From the NCBI RefSeq assembly GCF_900114055.1, contig NZ_FORR01000021.1, positions 1-58,204 on the forward strand: a DNA stretch of 58,204 nucleotides, in the 5' to 3' direction. Origin of the DNA: Thermoflavimicrobium dichotomicum. Lineage in GTDB: Bacteria; Bacillota; Bacilli; Thermoactinomycetales; Thermoactinomycetaceae. Shown here piece after piece: positions 24,119-32,382 of this stretch. How positions within the stretch are numbered: the first letter of the stretch is position 1; the number at the start of each line of letters is the position of its first letter. The notes under the pieces are model-generated. The model was given only the letters and a program-made list of their open reading frames with translations, ran no database searches and had not been told where the DNA came from. The position numbers and the translations under genes were made by a program.

Positions 24119-24724
24119 CTTGATCTTCCTTTAGTTTTTTCTTGTATTTACGTAGCCCGTAAATACGAGAGGAAAAAACATGAATAATTGAAATCAAATC
24201 CTGTACTAATTCCTGTTCAGGAGATCGTTTCTCATTATGCACAACTACAACCTCTACTCCCAATCCTTTTAAGAATCTTTTAAACCATTCATATCCAAAC
24301 CGAACAAAGCGATCCTTGTGTGCGATGATGATGCGTGATATTTTTTGTCTTTGTGCTTCTTCCAACAACTGATTCCACTTTTTACGGTTATAGTTCAAAC
24401 CACTTCCTACGTCTTCAATTACTTCATCAACAATCCAACCTTTAGCATTAGGGAAAACCTTCAAAAAATCTACTTAAAATTTGCTAAGTCATCCATTTGA
24501 CCACGATTTGATACTCGGGTATAGATTACTGTCTTACCTGTGATTTCTTCACTAGAAGATGCCCCAATATAGTCTAAATACTGACTATGCGTATAATACC
24601 TCCTGTTAGTTGGGGTTCGGTAAGACTTTAATATACCTTTTTTATCCCAATTTTGAAGGGTCTTAACAGTAACTCCTAACAACTCACTCATTTGTTTTGG
24701 TGAACTTTTCCATATATTCATCAT
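24096..24724 (-). pseudogene. tnpA: IS607-type serine recombinase TnpA, frameshifted
   Basis: The first part (24470-24724) has a MerR-like helix-turn-helix (MSELLGVTVKTLQNWDKKG) and the serine-recombinase start VIYTRVSNRGQ with the nucleophilic Ser. It stops after DDLANFK. The second part (24096-24464) continues with VFPNAKGWIVDEVIEDVGSGLNY and IIAHKDRFVRFGYEWF, in another frame. The junction near 24468-24480 carries two extra bases compared with the expected coding sequence. Catalytic elements are separated, so the element is probably immobile without help, unless frameshifting occurs. Confidence 0.85.
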
Positions 24725-24802
24725 ACAACATTTTTATACATTTTTCATTATTTTTATATAAATTAGTTAACTGTTTTTATCTCCTTATGTTTCCTACTTC
24801 GG

Positions 24803-25555
24803 TTATATGGAATATCTCCATTCTGGAGTGATTCGCTTCAAGAACTGTTTCGTGCGTTCTTCTTTAGGAGCATGGAATATCTCATTCGGTTTGCCTTCCT
24901 CTACAACCACTCCATTGTCCATAAAAACAACATGATCGGATATATCCCGGGCAAAGCCCATCTCGTGCGTCACCACGATCATGGTAATGCCTTCGCGGGC
25001 AATTTTCTGGATCACCGACAGTACTTCTCCAACCAATTCAGGATCCAGCGCGGACGTAGGTTCGTCAAAGAGAATGACCTCAGGGTTTAACGCAAGCGCT
25101 CGGGCGATGCCTACCCGCTGCTGCTGGCCACCGGACAATTGACTTGGATACATATCAATTTGTTGGGACAGACCGACTTTCTCCAATATTTGCAAACTTC
25201 TCTCTTTTGCGCGTTCCACGGGCCATTTTTGGACAACGACGAGTCCCTCCATGACGTTTTCCAGTACGGTTTTATGTTTGAACAGGTTATAATGCTGAAA
25301 TACCATGGCTGTTTTTCTGCGTAGCGCCAAAATTTCTTTTTTGGTTGCGCGGTGGCAATCGACGGAAAGATCGCCAATGGTAATGGCGCCGCTATCGGCC
25401 CGTTCCAGAAAATTGATGCATCGAAGCAAGGTCGTTTTCCCTGATCCACTGGGACCAAGAATAACCACGACCTCGCCTTTTTCAACGGTTAAATCAATTC
25501 CTTTAAGGACCATTTGCTTTCCGAATGATTTTTTGATGTTTTTTAGTCGAATCAT
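24803..25555 (-). CDS. tcyN: Cystine-type amino acid ABC transporter ATP-binding protein
   Basis: 250 residues. Walker [11 protein letters not shown]-loop QHYNLF, signature LSGGQQQRV, Walker [16 protein letters not shown] and H-loop TH are all present; it is a polar amino-acid (HisP/GlnQ) ATPase. Its ATG overlaps the tcyM stop (ATGA). In B. subtilis TcyN serves TcyJKLM for cystine and related S-compounds. The IS607-type element follows directly downstream. Confidence 0.9.
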   Translation of the reverse strand: MIRLKNIKKSFGKQMVLKGIDLTVEKGEVVVILGPSGSGKTTLLRCINFLERADSGAITIGDLSVDCHRATKKEILALRRKTAMVFQHYNLFKHKTVLENVMEGLVVVQKWPVERAKERSLQILEKVGLSQQIDMYPSQLSGGQQQRVGIARALALNPEVILFDEPTSALDPELVGEVLSVIQKIAREGITMIVVTHEMGFARDISDHVVFMDNGVVVEEGKPNEIFHAPKEERTKQFLKRITPEWRYSI

Positions 25556-26262
25556 GCAACTCCCCCCTTAATAAACATTCGTAAACGTTTTTCCAGAATA
25601 GCAGTAACTTTTTCAGCCAATATGGTCATTCCCCAGTAAATGACCGCAGCCGCAATAAAGGATTCAAGGAATTTCCAGTTTGTAGAGGCGACGACATTCG
25701 CTTTCCCATTCAATTCCATTAACGAAATCGAGAAGGCCAGCGAAGAACCGTGCAGCAAACCAACGAACATATTGCACAAATTGGGCAGGCTGATCATCAA
25801 GGCTTGCGGAAGCACAATGCGTTTCATGGCCTGTGAAGTCGTCATGCCAATCGAATAGGCTGCTTCGATCTCGCCTTTATTGACTGCCAGAATGCCAGAT
25901 CGGATGATTTCTGACATATAAGCGCCAGCATTAAGCGAAAAGGCAACAAATACAAACACGATAAGCGGAATGGAATTGGATCGTATGCTCCAACCCCATT
26001 TTTCGGCTAATACATCGAAAAGGAGAGGCAGGCCTAAATAGACAATATAAATATGCAGGATGAGAGGCGTGCCCCGAAGAAATGAAACGTAAAAATCTGC
26101 AATTTTATAAATCACCTTCACCTTATACAGCCGGATCAGCGCAGTGCCGATCCCGATTGCAAATCCTATTAACAGCGGCACGGTGGTAATGACCAGGGTG
26201 AGAGGGAGTGCTTTCATGATCTCAAAGAAGGCCGTAACGATAAATCTAAAGTCGATATTCAT
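25552..26262 (-). CDS. tcyM: Amino acid ABC transporter permease (TcyM-like)
   Basis: 236 residues from ATG 26262 (SD GAGGTGG). HisMQ-type permease with about five helices; it has [39 protein letters not shown] and the EAA loop [22 protein letters not shown]. It probably forms a heterodimer with the upstream permease. Naming of TcyL versus TcyM follows gene order only. Confidence 0.88.
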   Translation of the reverse strand: MNIDFRFIVTAFFEIMKALPLTLVITTVPLLIGFAIGIGTALIRLYKVKVIYKIADFYVSFLRGTPLILHIYIVYLGLPLLFDVLAEKWGWSIRSNSIPLIVFVFVAFSLNAGAYMSEIIRSGILAVNKGEIEAAYSIGMTTSQAMKRIVLPQALMISLPNLCNMFVGLLHGSSLAFSISLMELNGKANVVASTNWKFLESFIAAAVIYWGMTILAEKVTAILEKRLRMFIKGGVA

Positions 26263-26309
26263 GGGGACCACCTCACAGAGCACTTTCATTCTGCAACCTG
26301 CAAATGAAT

Positions 26310-27014
26310 TCATTGACTCACAGGAAATTGTCGTTCATATCGGAGCATCCTTGTTTCGAGCAAGGAAAAACATTTCTCTAACAAAATACATACCGCATAG
26401 TAGATGATGGCGAGCGATATATAGACCTCAAGAAAATGGTTGGTGGCCGTGCCGAGCGTTTGTCCCCTCCCCGTCATGTCCATCACACCGATGTAAAAGG
26501 CAAGCGAAGTATCTTTCAAATAGGAAATGACCAAATTGGCGAAATTCGGAAAAGCAATGGTTAACGCCTGGGGAAGCACAATGCGAACAAACGCAGCAAT
26601 TGGGGTCATGCCGATCGCATAGGCCGCTTCCGTTTGGCCGCGGTCAACAGCGCTGACCGCGGCACGAATGATTTCGGAAAAAAGCGCCCCGATACTGAAT
26701 CCGTAGGTGATGATGACAAACACTAAACTGGACATGTGGGTAACATCAATCTGAATCGTTTTTAACAGTTCAGGCAATCCGTAATAAACAAGAAACAGTT
26801 GAATCAATATCGGAGTTCCTCTAATGAACGAGACATAAATGGCAGACAATGTTCGTAGTACGGGAATATTGTAGATTCTGGGTAATGCAGCCAGAAAACC
26901 AACGAGAAGACCGATCAATACCGCACCTACCAGGATCAGCAGCGTAATGTGCAAGTAAGACAGCAATTTGGGTAAAAAATCGAAAACAAGATTAAGATCA
27001 AACGATTTTCCCAT
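26310..27014 (-). CDS. tcyL: Amino acid ABC transporter permease (TcyL-like)
   Basis: 234 residues from ATG 27014 (SD AGGATG); the GTG at 27035 lacks an SD. HisMQ-type permease with SYLHITLLILVGAVLIGLLVG, SFIRGTPILIQLFLVYYGLP and the EAA loop EAAYAIGMTPIAAFVRIVLPQA. Same operon, 25 bases after the binding-protein gene. Confidence 0.88.
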   Translation of the reverse strand: MGKSFDLNLVFDFLPKLLSYLHITLLILVGAVLIGLLVGFLAALPRIYNIPVLRTLSAIYVSFIRGTPILIQLFLVYYGLPELLKTIQIDVTHMSSLVFVIITYGFSIGALFSEIIRAAVSAVDRGQTEAAYAIGMTPIAAFVRIVLPQALTIAFPNFANLVISYLKDTSLAFYIGVMDMTGRGQTLGTATNHFLEVYISLAIIYYAVCILLEKCFSLLETRMLRYERQFPVSQ

Positions 27015-27039
27015 GATACATCCTGAACCTTTCACTAAT

Positions 27040-27831
27040 TTATTTCGCTTCTTTCAAGTAATCTTGGCCCAGCCATTTCACGCTCAACTTGGATAAAGTG
27101 CCGTCCGATTTCATCTCTTTTAACGCTTGATCGATTTTGCCGCTTAATGCCGTTTCATCTTTTCGAAGAATGAAATAGACCTTGTCGTTTGCCAGTGGAG
27201 ATCCTACCGCCTTTTGCTGCGCATCCACAGTTCTATTGTTATAGTCCACAGTGAACTGTGTGCTGATCGTGGCATCGATCCGCCCCGTTTTCAATTGATT
27301 GATGATGTCGTCTCCACCGTTTGAATAAACGATGTTGATCGCGTTATTATGAGTCTTGTTATACCTCTGGAGAATATAAGCTGCATTGCTGGTGGCGCTT
27401 ACTGCCACTTTTTTTCCTTTAAGATCGTCAATCGATTTAATGGTTTTATTGTTCTGGTTCACTACGACTTTAGTCGGAGAACTGTTATAAGGCTCTCCGT
27501 TGAACAAAAACGTTTTTTCCCGCTCGGGATTTTTCACCATATTATGGGCGATGACATCGATCTTGTTCGTTTGTAAGCTCAATAGCAAGTTGGAAAATTC
27601 CATCGTTTTAAATTCAAACTCATACTCCGGAAGACGTTTGTCAATTTCTCTTACGACCTCAACATCAAACCCCGTCAACTTGCCATGATCATCAATGAAG
27701 CAATAATTGGGAAATTGTGTTCCAGTTCCCACAATTACTTTTTTCACATCGCCTTCAGAGCTGGCCACTTTACTGTCCGAGCTTGTACCGCATCCAGCCA
27801 GGATCAGCATCATCGCAAGGGATGTACTCAT
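27040..27831 (-). CDS. tcyK: Cystine/S-amino-acid binding lipoprotein (TcyK-like)
   Basis: 263 residues from ATG 27831, with a lipobox LILAGC and the SBP_bac_3 fold (IVGTGTQFPNYCFIDDHGKLTGFDVEVV). The signal peptide lacks a basic n-region from this ATG. Eight codons upstream in the same frame is an ATC (27855-27853) that would start RNWKWTT, and it stands 7 bases after GGGGG, the only SD. A start at ATC, or loss of an original ATG, is therefore possible. The protein is very similar over its whole length to the binding protein encoded at 28209-29021, a tandem duplication. Confidence 0.85.
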   Translation of the reverse strand: MSTSLAMMLILAGCGTSSDSKVASSEGDVKKVIVGTGTQFPNYCFIDDHGKLTGFDVEVVREIDKRLPEYEFEFKTMEFSNLLLSLQTNKIDVIAHNMVKNPEREKTFLFNGEPYNSSPTKVVVNQNNKTIKSIDDLKGKKVAVSATSNAAYILQRYNKTHNNAINIVYSNGGDDIINQLKTGRIDATISTQFTVDYNNRTVDAQQKAVGSPLANDKVYFILRKDETALSGKIDQALKEMKSDGTLSKLSVKWLGQDYLKEAK

Positions 27832-27896
27832 GGTTGTCCACTTCCAATTTCTGATAAAAATACCCCCAATTCTTTCTCACACATGAAATCTTCCAG

Positions 27897-28160
27897 CTAT
27901 TCCTGGCTATTGGATAACAGTGCCTTAAGCCGATCCAGATCAGGCTCAAGCACGGCTTCAAACGTTCCTTTACTGCCAACTTCGATGACCGGTACATGAC
28001 GAATCCCGTATTTGACTTCCAGCACATCGCGCAATACGTCTTTTCCTTCCACATCGAGATTTTCATAGGGATAGTTGTTGGCTTCCAAAAAAGCTTTCAC
28101 TTCCGCACAATAATGGCAACCGCTCCTACTCCATAAAACTACTTTTTTACTTGCCGACAA
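27897..28160 (-). CDS. cmoI: Glutaredoxin-like protein (YtnI/CmoI-like)
   Basis: 87 residues starting at TTG 28160 (SD GAGGGGG). The thioredoxin fold has the active motif WSRSGCHYCAEVKAFL (CxxC), the cis-Pro in RHVPVIEV and a length typical of NrdH/glutaredoxin proteins. In the B. subtilis operon the homologue lies between the monooxygenase genes; here it is placed between the two binding-protein genes. Likely role: thiol-disulfide chemistry during breakdown of modified cysteines. Confidence 0.82.
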   Translation of the reverse strand: MSASKKVVLWSRSGCHYCAEVKAFLEANNYPYENLDVEGKDVLRDVLEVKYGIRHVPVIEVGSKGTFEAVLEPDLDRLKALLSNSQE

Positions 28161-28208
28161 GTTTCGTTCCCCCTCATGTTTTTAACTTTCAAACGATTCG
28201 ACAGAAGT

Positions 28209-29021
28209 TTATCCCGTTTCTTTCGAGTAATCAGCACCCAGCCATTTCACGCTTAATATGGACAATGTACCGTCTGCTTTGATTTCTTTTAACGCTTGGT
28301 CAATTCTGTCGCTTAATTTCTTTTCATCCTTCCGCAGGATAAAATACACTTTAGAATTGGTCAATACAGGACCTACCGTCTTTTGCTGCGCGTCCACCGT
28401 TTTATTATTATAGTCCACCGCAAATTGGGTACTGATCGTGGCATCAGCACGTCCTGTCTTCAATTGGCTGATGATATCATCTCCGCCATTGGTATAGACG
28501 ATGTTTATGGCGTTGTTGTGCTTCTTATTGTATTGCTCAACAATATAAGCTTGATTGCTAGTCGGGCTGACTATCACCTTTTTTCCTTTGAGATCGTCGA
28601 TGGAGCGAATATCATTGTTGTTCTTATGCACGACGACTTTGTTCGGGAAAATATTGTACGGCTCGCTATTGAAGAGAAAACGTGCTTCGCGATCAGGGTT
28701 TTTCTCCATTTGATGGGCGATGAAATCAATTTTTTTCGTTTGGAGACTTAACAAAAGATTGGAAAATTCCATCGTCTTAAGTTCGAACTCGTACTCTGGA
28801 AGGCGTTTGTCGATTTCTCTCACAAGCTCGACGTCAAATCCTGTCAATTTTCCGTTTTTATCAATAAAGCAAATATTAGGAAATTGTGTTCCGGTACCTA
28901 CAATAACCTTCTGAACTTTTTCGGTTTTACCATTTGCTGCGCTTTCGTCCGATTTCAAATTGCATCCTGCTATATTTAACAAAATAAGAAATAATGTTGA
29001 TAGAATGGCCATCTTTTTCAT
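28209..29021 (-). CDS. tcyJ: Cystine/S-amino-acid binding lipoprotein (TcyJ-like)
   Basis: 270 residues; ATG 29021 with SD GGAGGAAA. Signal peptide MKKMAILSTLFLILLNIAGC with lipobox Cys20. SBP_bac_3 body IVGTGTQFPNICFIDKNGKLTGFDVELV, arginine for carboxylate binding likely in the ligand cleft. Delivers substrate to the TcyLMN transporter. Tandem paralogue of the next binding protein. Confidence 0.9.
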   Translation of the reverse strand: MKKMAILSTLFLILLNIAGCNLKSDESAANGKTEKVQKVIVGTGTQFPNICFIDKNGKLTGFDVELVREIDKRLPEYEFELKTMEFSNLLLSLQTKKIDFIAHQMEKNPDREARFLFNSEPYNIFPNKVVVHKNNNDIRSIDDLKGKKVIVSPTSNQAYIVEQYNKKHNNAINIVYTNGGDDIISQLKTGRADATISTQFAVDYNNKTVDAQQKTVGPVLTNSKVYFILRKDEKKLSDRIDQALKEIKADGTLSILSVKWLGADYSKETG

Positions 29022-29039
29022 GCTGTTTCCTCCAAGTCA

Positions 29040-29591
29040 TTAAGCATGTAGTCCATGGCTAGGCCGGGATCCATCCGTTTTTTCTTGGTTATACTTCGAA
29101 AACAAATCCGGGTTAAGAATTTTCCTCATAAAAACGATTTTTTCGCCTTCCTTGTCAACTTCGTAAAAACGTTCGTATCCTTTTCGTTCATACATCGGGA
29201 CCAGCCATGGGTGCCGTTCGGCTGTCGCAAGAGTAACGGCCGGAGCTTTCAGCGTATCCCGAATGATGTTTTTTTCGACCCAACTGAGCAACTTCGTACC
29301 AAACCCTTTCCCTTTGTAAGCGGGGTCCACTGCAAACCACCATATGAACGGCAAGTCGGTTACTTCTTTCACTTCTTCAAGTGCGGCAACCGTAACGGTA
29401 GCAATGATGGATCCGTCTTTTTCCAGAACATAGCAGTCATTGTTGGTGATATTGTCTTGAACCAGCTCAATGTTTGCCGTTGCAGCCGGAAATCGAATTC
29501 CCAGTTGCCGAATGGGCTCATAGGCTCTCAAAGTGACATCCAATAGTTCTTCGGCATCCTCTAACGTGGCCAATCGATAAATTTCACTCAT
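29040..29591 (-). CDS. snaA: GNAT acetyltransferase (SnaA/YtmI-like)
   Basis: 183 residues from ATG 29591 (SD GAGGTGA). GNAT motif A is FAVDPAYKGKGFGTKLLSWVE with the acetyl-CoA loop, and motif B PWLVPMYERKGYERFYEVD. In B. subtilis SnaA N-acetylates S-(alkyl)-cysteine as the first step of its breakdown, followed by oxidation by monooxygenase and deacetylation by SndA. The gene is between the monooxygenase and transporter genes, consistent with that pathway. Confidence 0.85.
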   Translation of the reverse strand: MSEIYRLATLEDAEELLDVTLRAYEPIRQLGIRFPAATANIELVQDNITNNDCYVLEKDGSIIATVTVAALEEVKEVTDLPFIWWFAVDPAYKGKGFGTKLLSWVEKNIIRDTLKAPAVTLATAERHPWLVPMYERKGYERFYEVDKEGEKIVFMRKILNPDLFSKYNQEKTDGSRPSHGLHA

Positions 29592-29615
29592 TTTCTTCAC
29601 CTCACGAAAGTTTGT

Positions 29616-30959
29616 TCAGGTACTTGCTTTTGCTTTGGTTTTGGAATACCGGTTTACGGGTTTAGGCAATCCCAAATTTCCGCGCAATGTGTCATGTTCA
29701 TATTCGGTACGGAACAGTTCCCGCTCTTGCAAAATGGGCAATACATAATGAATAAAGTCGTCCAATCCATTTGGAAGCACAGAGGGGCAAATCATAAATC
29801 CGTCTGCAGCCCCCTCTTCAAACCACTCTTGCAGCGTATTGGCAATTTGAACAGGGGTTCCAATGAATGTGCTTCCTCCCTTCGGTGTCGTCACTCTTTG
29901 AGCTACCTGACGAAGTGTAAGATTTTCTTCTTTGGCTAATTTCTTCAGCTTTTCCGTTGTGCTTTTCCATCCTTCTGCCCCAAAATCGCCCAAATCAGGA
30001 AATGGTTCGTCCAGCGGGTACTGTTTGAAATCAATATCGTTAAAGTATCGGCCCAAGTAATTTAGCGCAACATCAATGTCCACCAGATTGGCGATTTCCT
30101 CATATTTGCGCTCCGCTTCTGCTTCCGTCTCCCCAACAATAATATTTACACCAGGGAAAATAAGGATTTGATCACGAGATCTTCCAAAAGTAACGGCTCT
30201 ATTTTTTACATCTTCGTAAAACTCCTTGGCTGCGGCAATGCTTTCATGATTTGTGAATACGGCATCTGCGACTTTTGCAGCCAATGTTTTTCCTGCTTCC
30301 GATGAACCAGCTTGAAAAATAACCGGGTGCCCTTGCTTAGATCTGGATATATTTAATGGACCTTCAACGGAGAAAAATTCTCCCTTGTGATTTAAACGAT
30401 GCATCTTCTCAGGATCGAAAAAAATGCCTTTCTCTTTATCGCGTATAAATGCATCGTCTTCCCAGGAATCCCACAATCCTTTTGTCACCTGCACAAATTC
30501 CTCGGCAATCCTATAGCGCAAATCATGTTTGGGGTGTTCTGTTTTACTAAAATTTAAAGCCGATTTCTCCAAAGGAGAAGTAACAACGTTCCAACCTGCC
30601 CTGCCGTTACTGATATGATCAATTGACGCAAACTGTCTTGCTACATTAAACGGTTCGCTGTAAGTCGTCGAAAGAGTGGCGACCAGCCCGATATGAGAGG
30701 TTTCACCCGCCAAAGCGGCCAGAAGCGTAAGCGGTTCAAATCGGTTTAAAAAATTTGGATGTGATTTTTCGCTAATATACAGCCCATCCCCAATAAAAAC
30801 GAGGTCCAATTTTGCCCTTTCGGCTTTTTCCACCAAATCTTTATAATAATTTAAATTGATTGCAGCATCCGCAACAGCGTCGGGGTGCCTCCAAGAGGCT
30901 ATATTTCCACCCGTTCCGCCTAGAAACGTACCTAATCTGAGTTTTCTTTTTTCGCCCAT
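29616..30959 (-). CDS. cmoJ: NtaA/SnaA/DszA-family flavin-dependent monooxygenase (YtnJ/CmoJ-like)
   Basis: 447 residues; SD GGGAGAG. Luciferase-like NtaA family: [18 protein letters not shown] at the start, [26 protein letters not shown] and [26 protein letters not shown]. Such enzymes use FMNH2 supplied by a reductase to oxygenate S- or N-substituted substrates. In the S-alkyl-cysteine pathway it is thought to oxidise N-acetylated S-alkyl-cysteine. First gene of the operon after the regulator. Confidence 0.88.
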   Translation of the reverse strand: MGEKRKLRLGTFLGGTGGNIASWRHPDAVADAAINLNYYKDLVEKAERAKLDLVFIGDGLYISEKSHPNFLNRFEPLTLLAALAGETSHIGLVATLSTTYSEPFNVARQFASIDHISNGRAGWNVVTSPLEKSALNFSKTEHPKHDLRYRIAEEFVQVTKGLWDSWEDDAFIRDKEKGIFFDPEKMHRLNHKGEFFSVEGPLNISRSKQGHPVIFQAGSSEAGKTLAAKVADAVFTNHESIAAAKEFYEDVKNRAVTFGRSRDQILIFPGVNIIVGETEAEAERKYEEIANLVDIDVALNYLGRYFNDIDFKQYPLDEPFPDLGDFGAEGWKSTTEKLKKLAKEENLTLRQVAQRVTTPKGGSTFIGTPVQIANTLQEWFEEGAADGFMICPSVLPNGLDDFIHYVLPILQERELFRTEYEHDTLRGNLGLPKPVNRYSKTKAKAST

Positions 30960-31009
30960 TTAATCTCTCCCCTATCACTTTGGCTGAGATGGCCTTAATC
31001 CCGATAATT

Positions 31010-31038
31010 CATATAAAATATATAGGATTTATTGTAAA
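31010..31038 (-). promoter_or_regulatory. Candidate promoter of the sulfur operon
   Basis: Minus-strand -35 TTTACA (31033-31038), 17-bp spacer, -10-like TATATG (31010-31015). The spacer contains TAAATCC, resembling half of a CymR box, but the full palindrome is not present, so sulfur control by CymR is only a suggestion. Confidence 0.45.
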
Positions 31039-31119
31039 TAATATACCACATTCGTTCATTAACGGGGTAATAAGTGTTTTCTATTAATTTATAGATGAAT
31101 TCGATAAAAAGGATTGTCA

Positions 31120-32004
31120 TCAATCCCTAAAAGACCAAACCTCTGCCAATTCCAAAAAAGATTTGTAAACTCCAGTGTTTTCCCCTTTTAGCGTAATTAT
31201 ATTCGTTTGGAGGGTTACTCCCGTCAATTCTGGAATGTCTACGGGAAACAGTTTTTTTTCACGAACCTCTTGACGTACGCAAAGCTCAGGCAAAAAGCAG
31301 ATTGCACTTCCTTTCATGACCAGTTTTTTTGCCGTTTCCAAGTTGTCAACATGATATTCGATTTTAGGAGGCTGACCCAAGCATTTAAACAATCGGTAAA
31401 TTTGCATCCAATCCAAGGCTCCGCATTCAAAAAAAACAAACTTTTGGTTGGCGAGCATTTCAATAGAAAGTTTTTTAGCACCTATGAACGGATGATTTTC
31501 ATACACAAACAGACGAATTGGGTCTTCATAAAACTTGATCGAATCAATACTGGAATGGGTAACATTTCGTACAAACCCTATTTCAATCTCTTTGTTTAAC
31601 ACTTTCGTCAATATTTCATCGGTTGAAGCCGTTGTCAGCTTAAAATTCATCTCAGGATATTTCTCTTTCAGCTTTGGCAATAATTCTGGAATCAAGTAGT
31701 TAGAGACTGATACCGTGCAACCCAGCCTTAATTCGTGGGGAACCGCCTTTTTTTGTTGGAGTTGAAGCTTGCCTCTTTGAAAAAAGTGAAGAATTTGCTG
31801 CGCATAAGGTAAAAACTGCTTCCCCTTTTCCGTCAAACAAATCTTCTTCCCTTCTCGATCAAAAAGTTTGCAATCCAGTTCGCGTTCCAGCGACTGAATT
31901 CTCGCTGTAACCGACGGCTGAGACAAAAACAAAGCTTTCGCTGCCTTGTTAAAGCTACCATAATGAATCACATACACAAAGGCTTCAATATTTTCGATAT
32001 TCAT
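31120..32004 (-). CDS. ascR: LysR-family regulator (AscR/YtlI-like)
   Basis: 294 residues; SD GGGAGG. Helix-turn-helix VIHYGSFNKAAKALFLSQPSVTARIQSLE, then a LysR substrate-binding domain (LRLGCTVSVSNYLIPELLPKL). Its position next to the operon matches YtlI, which activates the ytmI operon in B. subtilis. Unlike B. subtilis, where the gene is divergent, here it is on the same strand and 160 bp upstream of the operon. Confidence 0.82.
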   Translation of the reverse strand: MNIENIEAFVYVIHYGSFNKAAKALFLSQPSVTARIQSLERELDCKLFDREGKKICLTEKGKQFLPYAQQILHFFQRGKLQLQQKKAVPHELRLGCTVSVSNYLIPELLPKLKEKYPEMNFKLTTASTDEILTKVLNKEIEIGFVRNVTHSSIDSIKFYEDPIRLFVYENHPFIGAKKLSIEMLANQKFVFFECGALDWMQIYRLFKCLGQPPKIEYHVDNLETAKKLVMKGSAICFLPELCVRQEVREKKLFPVDIPELTGVTLQTNIITLKGENTGVYKSFLELAEVWSFRD

Positions 32005-32062
32005 TTTTTACCTCCCATATTTTCTTTGCTCTCCCTTGGTAACTTGTTAAAAATATAAGATA

Positions 32063-32093
32063 AGGCTCCTTCATATAGCCAATGAAGGAGCCT
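32063..32093. terminator. Hairpin between divergent ascR and cls
   Basis: Perfect 12-bp stem AGGCTCCTTCAT / ATGAAGGAGCCT with a 7-base loop. On the plus strand it is followed by CCAGTTTTTC. It does not follow any gene stop in either direction: it lies 59 bases upstream of the ascR start, so on the minus strand it could be in the ascR leader. The remaining 32094-32366 stretch has no gene that I can support. Confidence 0.5.
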
Positions 32094-32382
32094 CCAGTTT
32101 TTCAGGTCGGCATTATTAAATTAACTTTTCCTACCAGAATACTATGATTTATATCCCTATAAAGATAATATAACACAGCTCGATTTCTCAGTCAGTATCA
32201 AATACTTCCCATGAATTAGGTATCCTTGGCAGCTTAGCTCTAAAAAGCTCCTTAATTCATTTCGATGATCAAATCGTGATAAACCATAATCAAATAAAGC
32301 TGCACATGATTATCTTACTCTCCAAGTGAATACACACATCACAGATTGCACATCCTATACTCCGAACGAGGGAGGGGTTCAT

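Larger units (their letters stand above)
22799..24790 (-). mobile_element. IS607-type element (serine transposase fragments plus tnpB)
   Basis: Minus-strand order is serine-recombinase TnpA (split), tnpB overlapping it by 23 bases, then a 3' flank ending at about 22799. The right border is set by the match to the orphan copy at 6627-6775. The left border, between tnpA (24724) and the tcyN stop (24803), is not precisely visible. The element separates tcyN from cmoO within the sulfur operon. Confidence 0.85.

Noticed and set aside
31010-31038. Complete CymR box before cmoJ
   Set aside because: Only a TAAATCC half-site is present; the GGAATT half is missing, so I do not claim CymR control.
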